Both the position numbers and the translations under genes were made by a program. This document shows, piece after piece, positions 25,377 through 33,769 of a stretch of 64,000 bases of DNA. The DNA comes from Amniculibacterium aquaticum (lineage in GTDB: Bacteria; Bacteroidota; Bacteroidia; Flavobacteriales; Weeksellaceae), in contig NZ_REFA01000003.1 in assembly GCF_003852705.1 (NCBI RefSeq), forward strand, positions 62,001 through 126,000, read 5' to 3'. Under the pieces are notes generated by a model that saw nothing but the letters and a program-made list of their open reading frames with translations, was not told the origin of the DNA and did no database searches. Position 1 is the stretch's first letter. Each line of letters opens with the position of its first letter.

Positions 25377-27728
25377 CTAAAAATTTAAGATTTCTGCCAA
25401 CATTCCATCACCTTCTTTTTCCAGTGCCAAAATATCCTGGGTTACTTCTTCTAAAGAACGCAATGGGGCAGGCTTGTAAAAATATTTGTTGAAGCTTAGC
25501 TCATAGCCAATCTTTACGCTGTCTAGTGCCATCCAGCTTTCTTCGGCATACGGTTTTACTTCTTTCAAATAATATTCCTGTATATTGTCTTTCAGCGGGA
25601 TGCTTTCGCTGTCACGCAGGTCGCTTTCGGTTTCGTAAATGATGTATTCACCTTTCTTTTCGGCAGGGAAATAACCATAATACGGCAAATTTTTTTCGGT
25701 ACAGCCCAAAAAAGCCAATAAATCCTCTAGCTTTTGTCCGCTGAATTTTTCAGTTTTCTTGATGACTTTCTCTGCGGTTTCATCATACCAGCTCACGGCA
25801 TCGAGGATCTGTTTCTTTTCAGAAGCCGAGAGTTTGGTTTTATCCTGTTTCAACACTTCCTCTACTTTCGCAGTGAAACTATTGAAGTTGGTAAACTCGT
25901 CTGTTCCCAACACTTCCATCAGGCGCACCGCAGTCTGGTACAGTTCTTCCTGCTTTTGCCAGGTTTCTTTTTTCAGAAAAGCGGTCAGTTGTTTGGCGTT
26001 GATATTCAGTTCGTGTTTGTCGATATAGTCGGAAATGGCTTTTTTGTGAGCTTCCAAACCGCTGTACACTTCCATTCCGTACTGCTCAAAAAGATAGTGT
26101 GAAAACTCGGGTTGTGCTTTATCCCATTTCAACACTTCAATTTTCTCTTTTGTAAACTGGGCTTTCAGTCGCTTCGGTCTTTCGATATTGATTTTATAAT
26201 ATCCAAAATCTGCATTGTCAAAAACTTTACTTGCCAGTTTTTGTTCTCCCTCTTTCTCCATTTCACTCAACCCCAGATAGCAATTCACAATTTCGCTGAT
26301 GTGTGTTTTGCTGAGTTCGCAGTTTTTATTCCCCAAATTCTTGCGCAGTTTCTGGTACATTTCACTGGCATCTATCAGCTGAACTTTTCCTTTTCGTTGC
26401 GCAGGTTTATTGTTGGTTAAAATCCAGATATAGGTGGTAATTCCCGTATTGTAAAAAATATTGTTCGGCAACTGGATGATCACATCCAGCAAATCGTTTT
26501 CAATAATGTAGCGTCTGATATTGCTCTCGCCACCGCCGGCATCACCTGTAAAAAGGCTCGAACCGTTGTGTACCGAAGCAATGCGGCTTCCGATTTTATT
26601 TTTATCGGTCAGGGCTTTCATCTTGTCCACCATTTCCATCAGAAACAGCAACTGCCCGTCGCTGGAACGCGGTACGGCATCCACATCTTCTTCTTCGCCC
26701 CAATAGTTTTTAAGTTTAATTTTAAAACGGTTGTCGATGACGTCTTTTCCGTCTTTGATGTATTTCTGCTCACTCGCCCAGCTCTTTCCATACGGCGGAT
26801 TAGACAACATAAAGTCGAACTTTGTTCCGGCAAATTCATCGGTAGAAAGTGTAGAACCCACCTTGATATGTTCAGGGTCTTTACCCTTGATCATCATATC
26901 CGATTTACAGATGGCGTAGGTTTCATCATTCACTTCCTTCCCAAACATATAGACAGAAGTGTTGGTCGCTTTGATTTCGCCCTCTGGGTCTGTAATGAAA
27001 TTTTCAGATTCAGTCAGCATTCCCCCCGTTCCGCAAGCAGGATCATAAATGGTAATCACCGAAGGAATTTGATTTTTAATCGGTTCAAAAACCATGTGCG
27101 TCATCAAATCGATTACTTCTCTTGGCGTGTAGTGTTCTCCGGCTTCCTCATTATTCTCTTCATTGAATTTACGGATCAGCTCTTCAAACACATAACCCAT
27201 TCCCAAATTAGTCAAAGCAGGCAGTTTTCTACCGCTGGAATCCAGTTTTTCAAAAGGCGTCAGATTAATATCCGGTGAGGTAAATTTTTCCAGCACATCC
27301 AGCAACACATCTTTGTTTGCCATGTGTTTGATCTGTGCCCTGAGGTTAAACATTTTGATGATTTCCTGAACATTGTCGCTAAATCCATTCAGATAGTCAT
27401 TGAAATTTCCCAGAAGAATTTGGGAGCTATTGGTAGCGTTGGTATGGAGGCTTTGCAATGTCCATTCGCTGGTATTGTAGAATACATATTTAGAAGCGGC
27501 GGTCATTCCTTTATCGTCCCATTCGGTAAACTTCATCGTATTTTTCTGAAAATCTACTTCTTCTAAAACCCTTTCTTTAGTAGGTTCAAGCAAAGCGTCC
27601 AATCTTCTCAATACCACCATGGGCAGGATAACATCTCTGTATTTTCCACGCACATAAACATCTCTAAGACAATCATCGGCGATGCTCCAGATAAAGGAGA
27701 TTAATTTATTATGTACAGTTTGATTCAT
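25377..27728 (-). CDS. hsdM: Type I restriction enzyme M subunit (N6-adenine methyltransferase)
   Basis: A 783-residue DNA methyltransferase, longer than the usual about 500 residues. SAM motif I is DPACGTGG (229-236) and the catalytic motif is NPPY (310-313). The N-terminal HsdM helical domain (LRDVYVRGKYRDVILPMVVLRRLD) is present. The extra C-terminal about 280 residues are mostly helical and include SGQKLEDLLAFLG and KPAPLRSLEEVTQDILALEKE, a region seen in long HsdM variants. It follows the small XRE gene by 24 bases and heads the operon. It methylates adenine for self-protection. Confidence 0.94.
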   Translation of the reverse strand: MNQTVHNKLISFIWSIADDCLRDVYVRGKYRDVILPMVVLRRLDALLEPTKERVLEEVDFQKNTMKFTEWDDKGMTAASKYVFYNTSEWTLQSLHTNATNSSQILLGNFNDYLNGFSDNVQEIIKMFNLRAQIKHMANKDVLLDVLEKFTSPDINLTPFEKLDSSGRKLPALTNLGMGYVFEELIRKFNEENNEEAGEHYTPREVIDLMTHMVFEPIKNQIPSVITIYDPACGTGGMLTESENFITDPEGEIKATNTSVYMFGKEVNDETYAICKSDMMIKGKDPEHIKVGSTLSTDEFAGTKFDFMLSNPPYGKSWASEQKYIKDGKDVIDNRFKIKLKNYWGEEEDVDAVPRSSDGQLLFLMEMVDKMKALTDKNKIGSRIASVHNGSSLFTGDAGGGESNIRRYIIENDLLDVIIQLPNNIFYNTGITTYIWILTNNKPAQRKGKVQLIDASEMYQKLRKNLGNKNCELSKTHISEIVNCYLGLSEMEKEGEQKLASKVFDNADFGYYKINIERPKRLKAQFTKEKIEVLKWDKAQPEFSHYLFEQYGMEVYSGLEAHKKAISDYIDKHELNINAKQLTAFLKKETWQKQEELYQTAVRLMEVLGTDEFTNFNSFTAKVEEVLKQDKTKLSASEKKQILDAVSWYDETAEKVIKKTEKFSGQKLEDLLAFLGCTEKNLPYYGYFPAEKKGEYIIYETESDLRDSESIPLKDNIQEYYLKEVKPYAEESWMALDSVKIGYELSFNKYFYKPAPLRSLEEVTQDILALEKEGDGMLAEILNF

Positions 27729-27752
27729 TTCTTATTTTTAAATCTTTTTTAA

Positions 27753-27950
27753 TTATTTGGTTGCGTTAATAAGCTGTCGCACATCTACATCCAGCAGTTT
27801 GGCAATGGCTAAAAACATCTCCATCGAGGGTTGGATTTCATTGGTTACCCAGCGAGAGATTGTAACTTCGCTTTTGCCTAATTGTTCTGCTAACCACTTA
27901 TTGGTTTTATCTTTCTCGGCAAGAACGACTTTTAGCCTATTTATCTTCAT
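27753..27950 (-). CDS. Small XRE regulator heading the restriction operon
   Basis: A 65-residue one-domain helix-turn-helix protein: LKVVLAEKDKTNKWLAEQLGKSEVTISRWVTNEIQPSMEMFLAIAKLLDVDVRQL. Size and position directly upstream of hsdM resemble controller (C) proteins that delay restriction after entry into a new host. A perfect palindrome lies 14-30 bases upstream of its start codon (27965-27981), consistent with autoregulation. The controller role is inferred. Confidence 0.85.
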   Translation of the reverse strand: MKINRLKVVLAEKDKTNKWLAEQLGKSEVTISRWVTNEIQPSMEMFLAIAKLLDVDVRQLINATK

Positions 27951-27964
27951 GAACTGTTATTTGA

Positions 27965-27981
27965 TTAACACAAGGTGTTAA
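27965..27981 (-). promoter_or_regulatory. Palindromic operator of the restriction operon
   Basis: TTAACAC-AAG-GTGTTAA is a perfect 7-bp inverted repeat with 3-base centre. On the minus strand a TATATTTA box overlaps it, 21 bases after a TTG, so protein bound here would block the promoter. Confidence 0.65.
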
Positions 27982-28050
27982 ATATAAGAATAAAATTTTG
28001 AGTTTTGCAAGTATTCTGTTTCATTAAATATAATGTAAAATTGCAAAGCA

Positions 28051-28083
28051 AAAAGAAGCCGTCCGATAAGATCAGCTTCTTTT
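28051..28083 (-). terminator. Terminator of the mobilization operon
   Basis: A perfect 9-bp stem (AAAAGAAGC with GCTTCTTTT) and a 15-base loop, followed on the minus strand by a T-run. It separates the mobilization genes from the restriction operon promoter. Confidence 0.7.
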
Positions 28084-28108
28084 AAAATCAACATAATTTG
28101 ATAGATGA

Positions 28109-28705
28109 TTATCTACTCTCAAAACCTTCTTTAAACCTCATGAAATCTTGAGATTCTTTAGGATTTTTTTGTATCCATTTATTCATAATGATGGTATTGT
28201 GTTTCAGTTGTTCTAACTCTGAAGTTTTATAAATCGTATTTCCATCATTCTTGATTTCGTTCAAAATTTCGAGTCGGATTTCGCTTTTGGTTCTTACGCT
28301 TTCCGAATACCAGTCCTTGGCAAGTTTTCCAATAGAGAAAATTGAAAGTATTGCAAGTAACAAAATACCCATGCTTCCGAAAAATAAATATTTAACGGTT
28401 TTGGATTTCTTTTCAAATGCATTAAGTTGATTTATAGAATCTTCAGAAAACTTAACTTCAATCGATTTTGGAATTTTTTCTAAGAATTGATTTCTTTCTA
28501 GCGTTTCTTTTTCAATAGTTTTGTTTAATACTGAAATTGAGTAGTCTAATCCTCGTATCGAGGATTGTGTTTCCCCAAATATATTCAATAAATTTTCAAG
28601 GGCAAATTCTAATTTTATACCTTGTTCAATGTTTCTTACATTGGATTCAACAACTTGTTTAAGTAGCTCTAAACCATTGTCTTTCGGAGTGTTATTATTT
28701 TCCAT
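28109..28705 (-). CDS. Mobilization-associated membrane protein of unknown function
   Basis: A 198-residue protein with a single strong membrane segment at about 106-127 (YLFFGSMGILLLAILSIFSI). Both flanks are helical and charged; the N-terminal half (20-95) has coiled-coil character. No named family is recognised. It starts 4 bases after the relaxase gene stop, as the third gene of a mobA-mobB-type operon. Such genes commonly follow relaxases in Bacteroidota mobilizable elements. A role at the coupling-protein interface is speculative. Confidence 0.6.
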   Translation of the reverse strand: MENNNTPKDNGLELLKQVVESNVRNIEQGIKLEFALENLLNIFGETQSSIRGLDYSISVLNKTIEKETLERNQFLEKIPKSIEVKFSEDSINQLNAFEKKSKTVKYLFFGSMGILLLAILSIFSIGKLAKDWYSESVRTKSEIRLEILNEIKNDGNTIYKTSELEQLKHNTIIMNKWIQKNPKESQDFMRFKEGFESR

Positions 28706-28709
28706 ATTT

Positions 28710-29630
28710 TTAAATTTTTCTTCTTTTTTTCTTTTTAAATAATTCAGGATCAGGTGCTGTGAAGCTTGGTTTCATAATTTCATGAGCAATAGTACTCAGC
28801 TGATTTAAAATTGGTGTGATATTACTTTTCTCGTTATTCTCAAATTTTTGGGAATCTGGATTTTGAGAAAATTCACTTTTAAAAATTTCTTTTTCTTGAT
28901 TTGCATTGAGCATGTTTTTAATATCCGTAATCTTTAATTTATTCGTGATTTCAGAAAGTTTATAACCCGACGAATATTGTCGAGCCGTCTCATTATTAAT
29001 ATCATCATTTCGGACTATTCGCATTCCTGAAACTCCAACTTTTACATTTTGTGAAAGTATAACACGATAATTTAAATCATTCATTTTCTGAATGAGTTCA
29101 TCGAAATTTTTTGCCGTTTTAAGACAGGATTTCAAATCTTTCAGCATTTGATTTTTCTTTTCAATACCAATTTCAATATCCGTTTTCAGATTCATTTCTT
29201 TACAAACTTCACGAACGGCTTTTCCGAAAGTCTCACCTATTTTATGCGCTTTTATGGTGTTTTTTCCATGGATATTAATTCTATTAACAACAAAATGAAT
29301 GTGCTTTTGCTTGGTAGAAGAATGAATATCTAATCTAATTTGATTTTGTTCGGTTACACCCACTTTTTTCAATGCTTTCAAAGTTAATTTCACCAAATCT
29401 TCATTTGATAATTGATCGCCAATTGATTTTTCCGGAGAAATATATCCTGTAAAAGCCCATTTTTTAACATTAGAATTTCTATCGGCAATCGTCTTCATTT
29501 CCAGAAATTGCTTTTCGGGAGCTTCATTCAGTAGATTCTGGCTGAAAACCATTTCGGCTTTTCCTTTGTCATTTCCGTTGTATTCCAAAGCGATTTTTGA
29601 AATTCTTCTTGTGGTTGCAGAGTTATTCAT
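28710..29630 (-). CDS. Relaxase / mobilization nuclease (MobB-type)
   Basis: A 306-residue relaxase that should nick the element at oriT and lead the strand into a recipient. The metal-binding histidine motif appears as IHSSTKQKHIHFVVNRI near residues 101-117, as in the Relaxase/mobilization nuclease domain (PF03432). A conserved GKAVREVCKEMNLKT segment follows. The C-terminal about 60 residues are low-complexity and charged. The start overlaps the end of the accessory gene by 8 bases. It has no fused helicase, consistent with a small mobilizable element relying on a helper conjugation system. Confidence 0.85.
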   Translation of the reverse strand: MNNSATTRRISKIALEYNGNDKGKAEMVFSQNLLNEAPEKQFLEMKTIADRNSNVKKWAFTGYISPEKSIGDQLSNEDLVKLTLKALKKVGVTEQNQIRLDIHSSTKQKHIHFVVNRINIHGKNTIKAHKIGETFGKAVREVCKEMNLKTDIEIGIEKKNQMLKDLKSCLKTAKNFDELIQKMNDLNYRVILSQNVKVGVSGMRIVRNDDINNETARQYSSGYKLSEITNKLKITDIKNMLNANQEKEIFKSEFSQNPDSQKFENNEKSNITPILNQLSTIAHEIMKPSFTAPDPELFKKKKRRKI

Positions 29631-30072
29631 TTTGAAGCTTTTTTTGATAGAGATAGTTTTTAATTAAGCCTAAAACCAATTCTATTTCGGTTAAAATTTC
29701 CTTTTTATTTTCAAAGGCAGTCCATTCTGCATTTCTCAAAAGATTTCGGATTTTGAGAAAATTATCTCCATATTTCAATAGAATTTCATCGGTTTTAAAT
29801 TCATTAACTTTCAATTCTTTTTCTGTAAAAATCAATCTCAAATATTTTGAAAAACCAAGGTTAAATTTTTCTGATTCGTTTTTGATTTCTTCAAATTCTT
29901 TCTCGGTAAATCGCACCGAAACTACCTTAGAAAATTGCTGAGAAGTTTTCTTTTTTAGTCCACCTTTTCTTCCTAATTCTTGGAAGTATTTTCGCTTTTT
30001 TTGTTCTGCTTTTTTCTGTTCTTCCTCTTTAGAAATTTGTTGAACAAATGCTTTTAAAAAATCATTTTCCAT
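29623..30072 (-). CDS. Relaxosome accessory protein (MobC/MobA-type)
   Basis: A 149-residue basic protein with a ribbon-helix-helix-like segment: VSVRFTEKEFEEIKNESEKFNLGFSKYLR. The N-terminus is a highly charged helix (SKEEEQKKAEQKKRKYF). Such proteins bind oriT and recruit the relaxase. It is first gene of the mobilization operon and overlaps the relaxase gene by 8 bases. The 123-base gap upstream (30073-30195) is where oriT is expected. Confidence 0.75.
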   Translation of the reverse strand: MENDFLKAFVQQISKEEEQKKAEQKKRKYFQELGRKGGLKKKTSQQFSKVVSVRFTEKEFEEIKNESEKFNLGFSKYLRLIFTEKELKVNEFKTDEILLKYGDNFLKIRNLLRNAEWTAFENKKEILTEIELVLGLIKNYLYQKKLQNE

Positions 30073-30195
30073 CTGATTTATATTTTAATTTATTGGTTTT
30101 AGAATCTGTTTTTGACGATAGGAAAAAACCAAAAAGTCCAGAGTTTTTAATCAGCGGATACGCTTATTGTAAACTTTGGGTACTTTTTGCACTCA
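30073..30195. other. Candidate oriT region
   Basis: Intergenic segment between the primase gene and the mobilization operon. It contains the inverted repeat AGCG-GATA-CGCT (30153-30164) and a following TTTGGGTACTTTTTGCACTC. Position before a MobC-relaxase operon is typical for oriT; no nic site can be assigned from sequence alone. Confidence 0.35.
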
Positions 30196-31065
30196 CTATC
30201 TGCCGAATTTTCGCACTCGCTTCTCAATAGTTTCATGGCTCATTAAAAACTCATTCAAATCTTTATGGCTTTTGTAGAGTAATCGCTCGTCCGAAATATT
30301 TTTATCAAGCTTAATTAACTGTTCGGTTGCTGAATTTCCTGCTTTATCGTTATCAAAATAAAGTTCAATTTTTTGATAATTTTTAAGTTCACTTTTAACT
30401 TTGAAAAGCATAGAAACCGAATTTAAAATCAGATAATCTGAAGGTTCTTTTTCGAGTGAGTTTTCTAAAATTTTGAATGATAAATAATCCGTGAATCCTT
30501 CAAAAATTCTCAAAGTATTGAAGTTATTTCCAATGGTGGTGGTGTCTTTTTTTCCAAGACATATTTTAATCCATGGATTCCTTATTTCATATCCTTCGGA
30601 ATCGTTTTTAAATCCAATTCCAAAATAGTTTTTTCCGTTCAGTTCATAATGGATTTCTTGAAGTGTAGATTTCATAGAACCAAGTTTTCTTGACTTTAAA
30701 TAACTTATCAAACTAGGATGCTCGACTTCATTGATTTTAAAAATATGATAACTTGACTTTGAATGGTTGTTTTTAGTTTCTTGTTGTGTTGTAATGGAAT
30801 AATTAAATCGCTTCAGATACTCCAAAGCTTCAGAAACTGTACATTTTTTGATGGCTTGAACCAAAGAAACATTATCATATTGTTTCCCAGTTCCAAAATC
30901 AAAAGCGGTATTTTTTTCATAATTAACGGAAAGACTAGGTGTTCTTTCCTCACGGTCAAAAGCAAAATAAAAGGCTGATTTTAAATTTTCTTTGCTTGGA
31001 AAAAGAGAAAAACTTTCCAGAATTTCTCTGATTTTAATATTCTGAGTTGCTGTTTTACAGTTCAT
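30196..31065 (-). CDS. Toprim-domain primase (DnaG-like)
   Basis: A 289-residue protein with a CHC2-like N-terminal zinc-finger fold (FYFAFDREERTPSLSV, AFDFGTGKQYDNVSLVQAI; the zinc-binding cysteines are not evident) and a C-terminal toprim domain with the metal-binding acidic pair in IELYFDNDKAGNSATEQL. The middle has ISYLKSRKLG and YFGIGFKND, as in plasmid and mobilizable-element primases of Bacteroidota. It should synthesise primers for complementary-strand synthesis after transfer or for excised-circle replication. A 246-base iteron-like region lies directly upstream. Confidence 0.82.
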   Translation of the reverse strand: MNCKTATQNIKIREILESFSLFPSKENLKSAFYFAFDREERTPSLSVNYEKNTAFDFGTGKQYDNVSLVQAIKKCTVSEALEYLKRFNYSITTQQETKNNHSKSSYHIFKINEVEHPSLISYLKSRKLGSMKSTLQEIHYELNGKNYFGIGFKNDSEGYEIRNPWIKICLGKKDTTTIGNNFNTLRIFEGFTDYLSFKILENSLEKEPSDYLILNSVSMLFKVKSELKNYQKIELYFDNDKAGNSATEQLIKLDKNISDERLLYKSHKDLNEFLMSHETIEKRVRKFGR

Positions 31066-31311
31066 TTTTTTATGTTTTTAAAGTTTTATAAATTTTTACC
31101 GAATTTGCCTACCTGCTTACCAAAGCCTTTGCTAGAAGTGGTTTTGATTGAATTTTAGCAGTCACCTTTCTTTACCTAATTACCTTTCATTATTTTAAAA
31201 AGGTAACTTAGGTAAGAAGATTTTTTAGGTTACCTACTTAGAAAAACCTTTATTGATGGTGATTTCAAAAGATTTTAGGTAAGTTGGTAATTGAGGTAAG
31301 TCGTTTTGTAA
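31066..31311. repeat. Iteron-like GGTAA repeat region, candidate replication origin
   Basis: The gap between primase and VapE genes contains about ten GGTAA/TTACC units in both orientations (roughly 31100-31130, 31163-31187, 31200-31216, 31227-31240 and 31276-31300). The largest unit is an inverted repeat with arms CTTTACCTAATTACCTTT (31170-31187) and the near-complement at 31198-31216. Such clusters next to a primase are typical of origins or primase/initiator binding sites. Confidence 0.5.
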
Positions 31312-32481
31312 CTATTCGTTTTTTGATTCTTCAATTTTTCGTTTGATGAGATAGCCATAAACTTGTCTTTTGGAGTGTTTAATCCGATCATATTTTAGAT
31401 TGGTTAGTGCTTTCCCGATTTTCACGATGTTTAACCGAACTCCTAAGGCATTATTCATCACCAACATAATATCGGTTGCGGTAAGAAAATCGTTTTTGTT
31501 TTCTGATTTTTCGAAATGACTAAGGATTATTTCCTGCTCCAAACTAACTTGTTTGAATTTCTCATTTCGCTTTTCGTTCTCCAAAATATCTTCGGCAGTG
31601 AGTTCAGGATTGTAATTTTTTCTTTCAAAAGCATTGAAATACGCCTGAGCCCAAACTTGGTTGATGTTGATTTCTTTAGAATAATTGAAATCGATTTCTA
31701 ATACTTCAAAAATTTGCCATCGTACACTTCCTGTTTCATCCGTCAGAAAATCAGAACGATTGGTTGAACCACAAAATGAAGCGGTTCTGTGCATTAATGA
31801 AGATTTTCTGTCATAAGGTAATCTCGCATTGATGGTATTTTTTGAAATAAAAGATTTCAGCGTATTCACATCAATTTTTGACATTACCGAAAGCTCATCT
31901 ATATTGATAATCAGAGATTTACAAAGTGAAATCAATCCATCTTTATCAATCCCAATATCTTCGGTATAGTATTTTTCTAATTCAGTTGGAATCAAGAATC
32001 TCAAAAAGCTGGTTTTACCTGAATTTTGTTTGGTATTGAAAAGTACTAAGCATTGTTTATTAACATAGCCTTTCTTCAAAGAACATAAAACGGCTCTTGT
32101 CAACCATTTTTCAAAATACTTAATGAAAGATTGATCGTCAGTTGTTTTTACAAATCCTGAAAATTTTTGAATGTGATTTTTACCGTCCCACTTTTGCAGA
32201 TTTTCAAAGTAATTTTGAATAGGATTGTATTTTTCTATCAAATGACTTTTCAGTAAAATTTCCAATTTATTCAAAGTGACATTAACCCCCGATTGAATCA
32301 GCTCGATAAACAAGGAATTGATGTTCAGTTCGTCCCAATCTTCGTTTTTAGTTCGGATTTCAAATTCTAAAGCAATTTCATTATACCGGACTTGATATTT
32401 TTGGTTCAGATAATTGATAACTTTATCAAAGACTGTGACCGAACCAGAATCTGTCTGATATCGTTTTTGTGGCAAGTCCAT
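31312..32481 (-). CDS. VapE/D5-like ATPase of a mobile replication module
   Basis: A 389-residue P-loop protein. Walker A is TKQNSGKTSF around residues 150-159 (KQNSGKTS at 151-158), with the acidic Walker B in LIINIDELSVMSK, the hallmark of the virulence-associated E family, which acts as a replicative helicase-like ATPase in phages, plasmids and islands. The arrangement HTH-VapE-primase-mob recurs in Bacteroidota mobilizable elements. It starts 5 bases after the HTH gene, so they are co-transcribed. Hexameric helicase function is inferred from the family. Confidence 0.82.
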   Translation of the reverse strand: MDLPQKRYQTDSGSVTVFDKVINYLNQKYQVRYNEIALEFEIRTKNEDWDELNINSLFIELIQSGVNVTLNKLEILLKSHLIEKYNPIQNYFENLQKWDGKNHIQKFSGFVKTTDDQSFIKYFEKWLTRAVLCSLKKGYVNKQCLVLFNTKQNSGKTSFLRFLIPTELEKYYTEDIGIDKDGLISLCKSLIINIDELSVMSKIDVNTLKSFISKNTINARLPYDRKSSLMHRTASFCGSTNRSDFLTDETGSVRWQIFEVLEIDFNYSKEININQVWAQAYFNAFERKNYNPELTAEDILENEKRNEKFKQVSLEQEIILSHFEKSENKNDFLTATDIMLVMNNALGVRLNIVKIGKALTNLKYDRIKHSKRQVYGYLIKRKIEESKNE

Positions 32482-32486
32482 ACGAA

Positions 32487-32825
32487 TTATTTTAGATTCT
32501 TATAATTCGTCCTTGCCTCAGCTTCTATTTCTTGCAGGGTTTTCTTTTTACCTTTAGAAATCCATTCTAAAAGTTCATCTTCAAAAAAATAGAGTTTCTT
32601 TCCGTTTTTGTAACATGGGATTTTTCTTTCTCGAACAAGTGTATAAATAGTCGGTTTTGCTTTACCTATAATTTTACAGGCTTCGGAAATGTCAATAGGG
32701 ATTTTCTTGGTAGGAATTGCGGGAGCTTGCTTTTGCTCTACAATAGATTTGATTTCGGCAATTTCATTTACCAAATGTGCGACTGCTTTTGGCAGGTTTT
32801 CAAAGTTGATTTCTTGTGCATCCAT
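32487..32825 (-). CDS. Excisionase-like helix-turn-helix protein
   Basis: A 112-residue protein with an N-terminal coiled helix (ALPKAVAHLVNEIAEIKSIVEQ-like) and a C-terminal MerR/excisionase-type winged HTH: ISEACKIIGKAKPTIYTLVRERKIPCYKNG with KLYFFEDELLEWI. Proteins of this type (HTH_17) regulate excision or the replication operon in Bacteroidota elements. It precedes the VapE gene by 5 bases. It contains no catalytic motif. Confidence 0.82.
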   Translation of the reverse strand: MDAQEINFENLPKAVAHLVNEIAEIKSIVEQKQAPAIPTKKIPIDISEACKIIGKAKPTIYTLVRERKIPCYKNGKKLYFFEDELLEWISKGKKKTLQEIEAEARTNYKNLK

Positions 32826-32953
32826 AAGTATCGTTTATGATTGTTATGGTGCAATGATAATTTATGTTCTGTGTATGTTTTTTTTATGATAAAGAATATT
32901 TAAATCATATTAATATCATAAGAGGTTTTCTGCTCAATACTTATTGGATTTTT

Positions 32954-33769
32954 TTATTGAAGTAATTCTTTTTCAATTTTAATTAATCCTTCCTGACCTT
33001 TATTAGTTAGTAATTTTTCTATTACTGATTCTTCCATATTCTCGAAATTTTTCGAAAAAACAGTTTTCAAAAATTTGGCAACATCCTTTCTTTTATTATC
33101 GCCTCTATAAAGATCCCATACATTCCAACCAAAATGCATTAAATCTATGGTACGTAATTTTTGTATCTTTATCGAATCTATATCCTCAATTTTACTATCC
33201 TTAAGGAAATTTACAAGATAGGTACAAAGTCTAAAAATTTCTTCATTACAAGCGTACGGTGCAAATTTTTGTTTTGTGTATTGGTCAATAAAATCTAACT
33301 TTTCCTGAAGAATTTTTTCGTTTTCAAATTTCGCTTGAATTCTTATTTTTTCAATATCAGAAAGTTCAACTGGCTTTTCAGCTTCCTCTAATGTATTTGA
33401 TATTTCTTTTTTATCTTCTAAGGTTGGTTTCTCTTCGATAATATTTTGAGGTTTTGCATTCAATTCCGAATTCTCCGTCGAATTAGCTTTTTGAGTATTC
33501 ATTAAATCGGCTTCTTGTTTTTCAACATTATTCTGATTATATAATTTATTTTTTATTTGTTTGAATATTTCTATAAGAGAAATACTCAAAGAAACAAAAG
33601 CCAAATACAATAAAATGAATACTAAATTGATAACCCAAAAAATACTATTTGCAGTAAATTCATCTACTCCCTTTTCAAGTACTATCAACCTTACTCCTAA
33701 ACCTGTAATTACTCCACCAATAATAATAGCAAGATTTTGAATTAAAATATCTCGATAATTCTGTTTCAT
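32954..33769 (-). CDS. Membrane protein of the integrase operon, unknown function
   Basis: A 271-residue protein with two N-terminal membrane segments (about residues 11-30 and 43-66), a long charged linker rich in Glu, Lys and Asn (70-150), and a helical C-terminal domain (about 160-271) including YTKQKFAPYACNEEIFRLCTYLV and IDLMHFGWNVWDLYRG. No family is recognised. It overlaps the integrase stop by 4 bases (ATGA), so it is translationally coupled to it. Cargo or an exclusion-type function is possible; nothing in the sequence decides. Confidence 0.6.
   Translation of the reverse strand: MKQNYRDILIQNLAIIIGGVITGLGVRLIVLEKGVDEFTANSIFWVINLVFILLYLAFVSLSISLIEIFKQIKNKLYNQNNVEKQEADLMNTQKANSTENSELNAKPQNIIEEKPTLEDKKEISNTLEEAEKPVELSDIEKIRIQAKFENEKILQEKLDFIDQYTKQKFAPYACNEEIFRLCTYLVNFLKDSKIEDIDSIKIQKLRTIDLMHFGWNVWDLYRGDNKRKDVAKFLKTVFSKNFENMEESVIEKLLTNKGQEGLIKIEKELLQ

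Noticed and set aside
31066-31311. CRISPR-like or riboswitch region
   Set aside because: Short GGTAA units in both orientations lack regular spacing and conserved riboswitch stems; iterons fit better.
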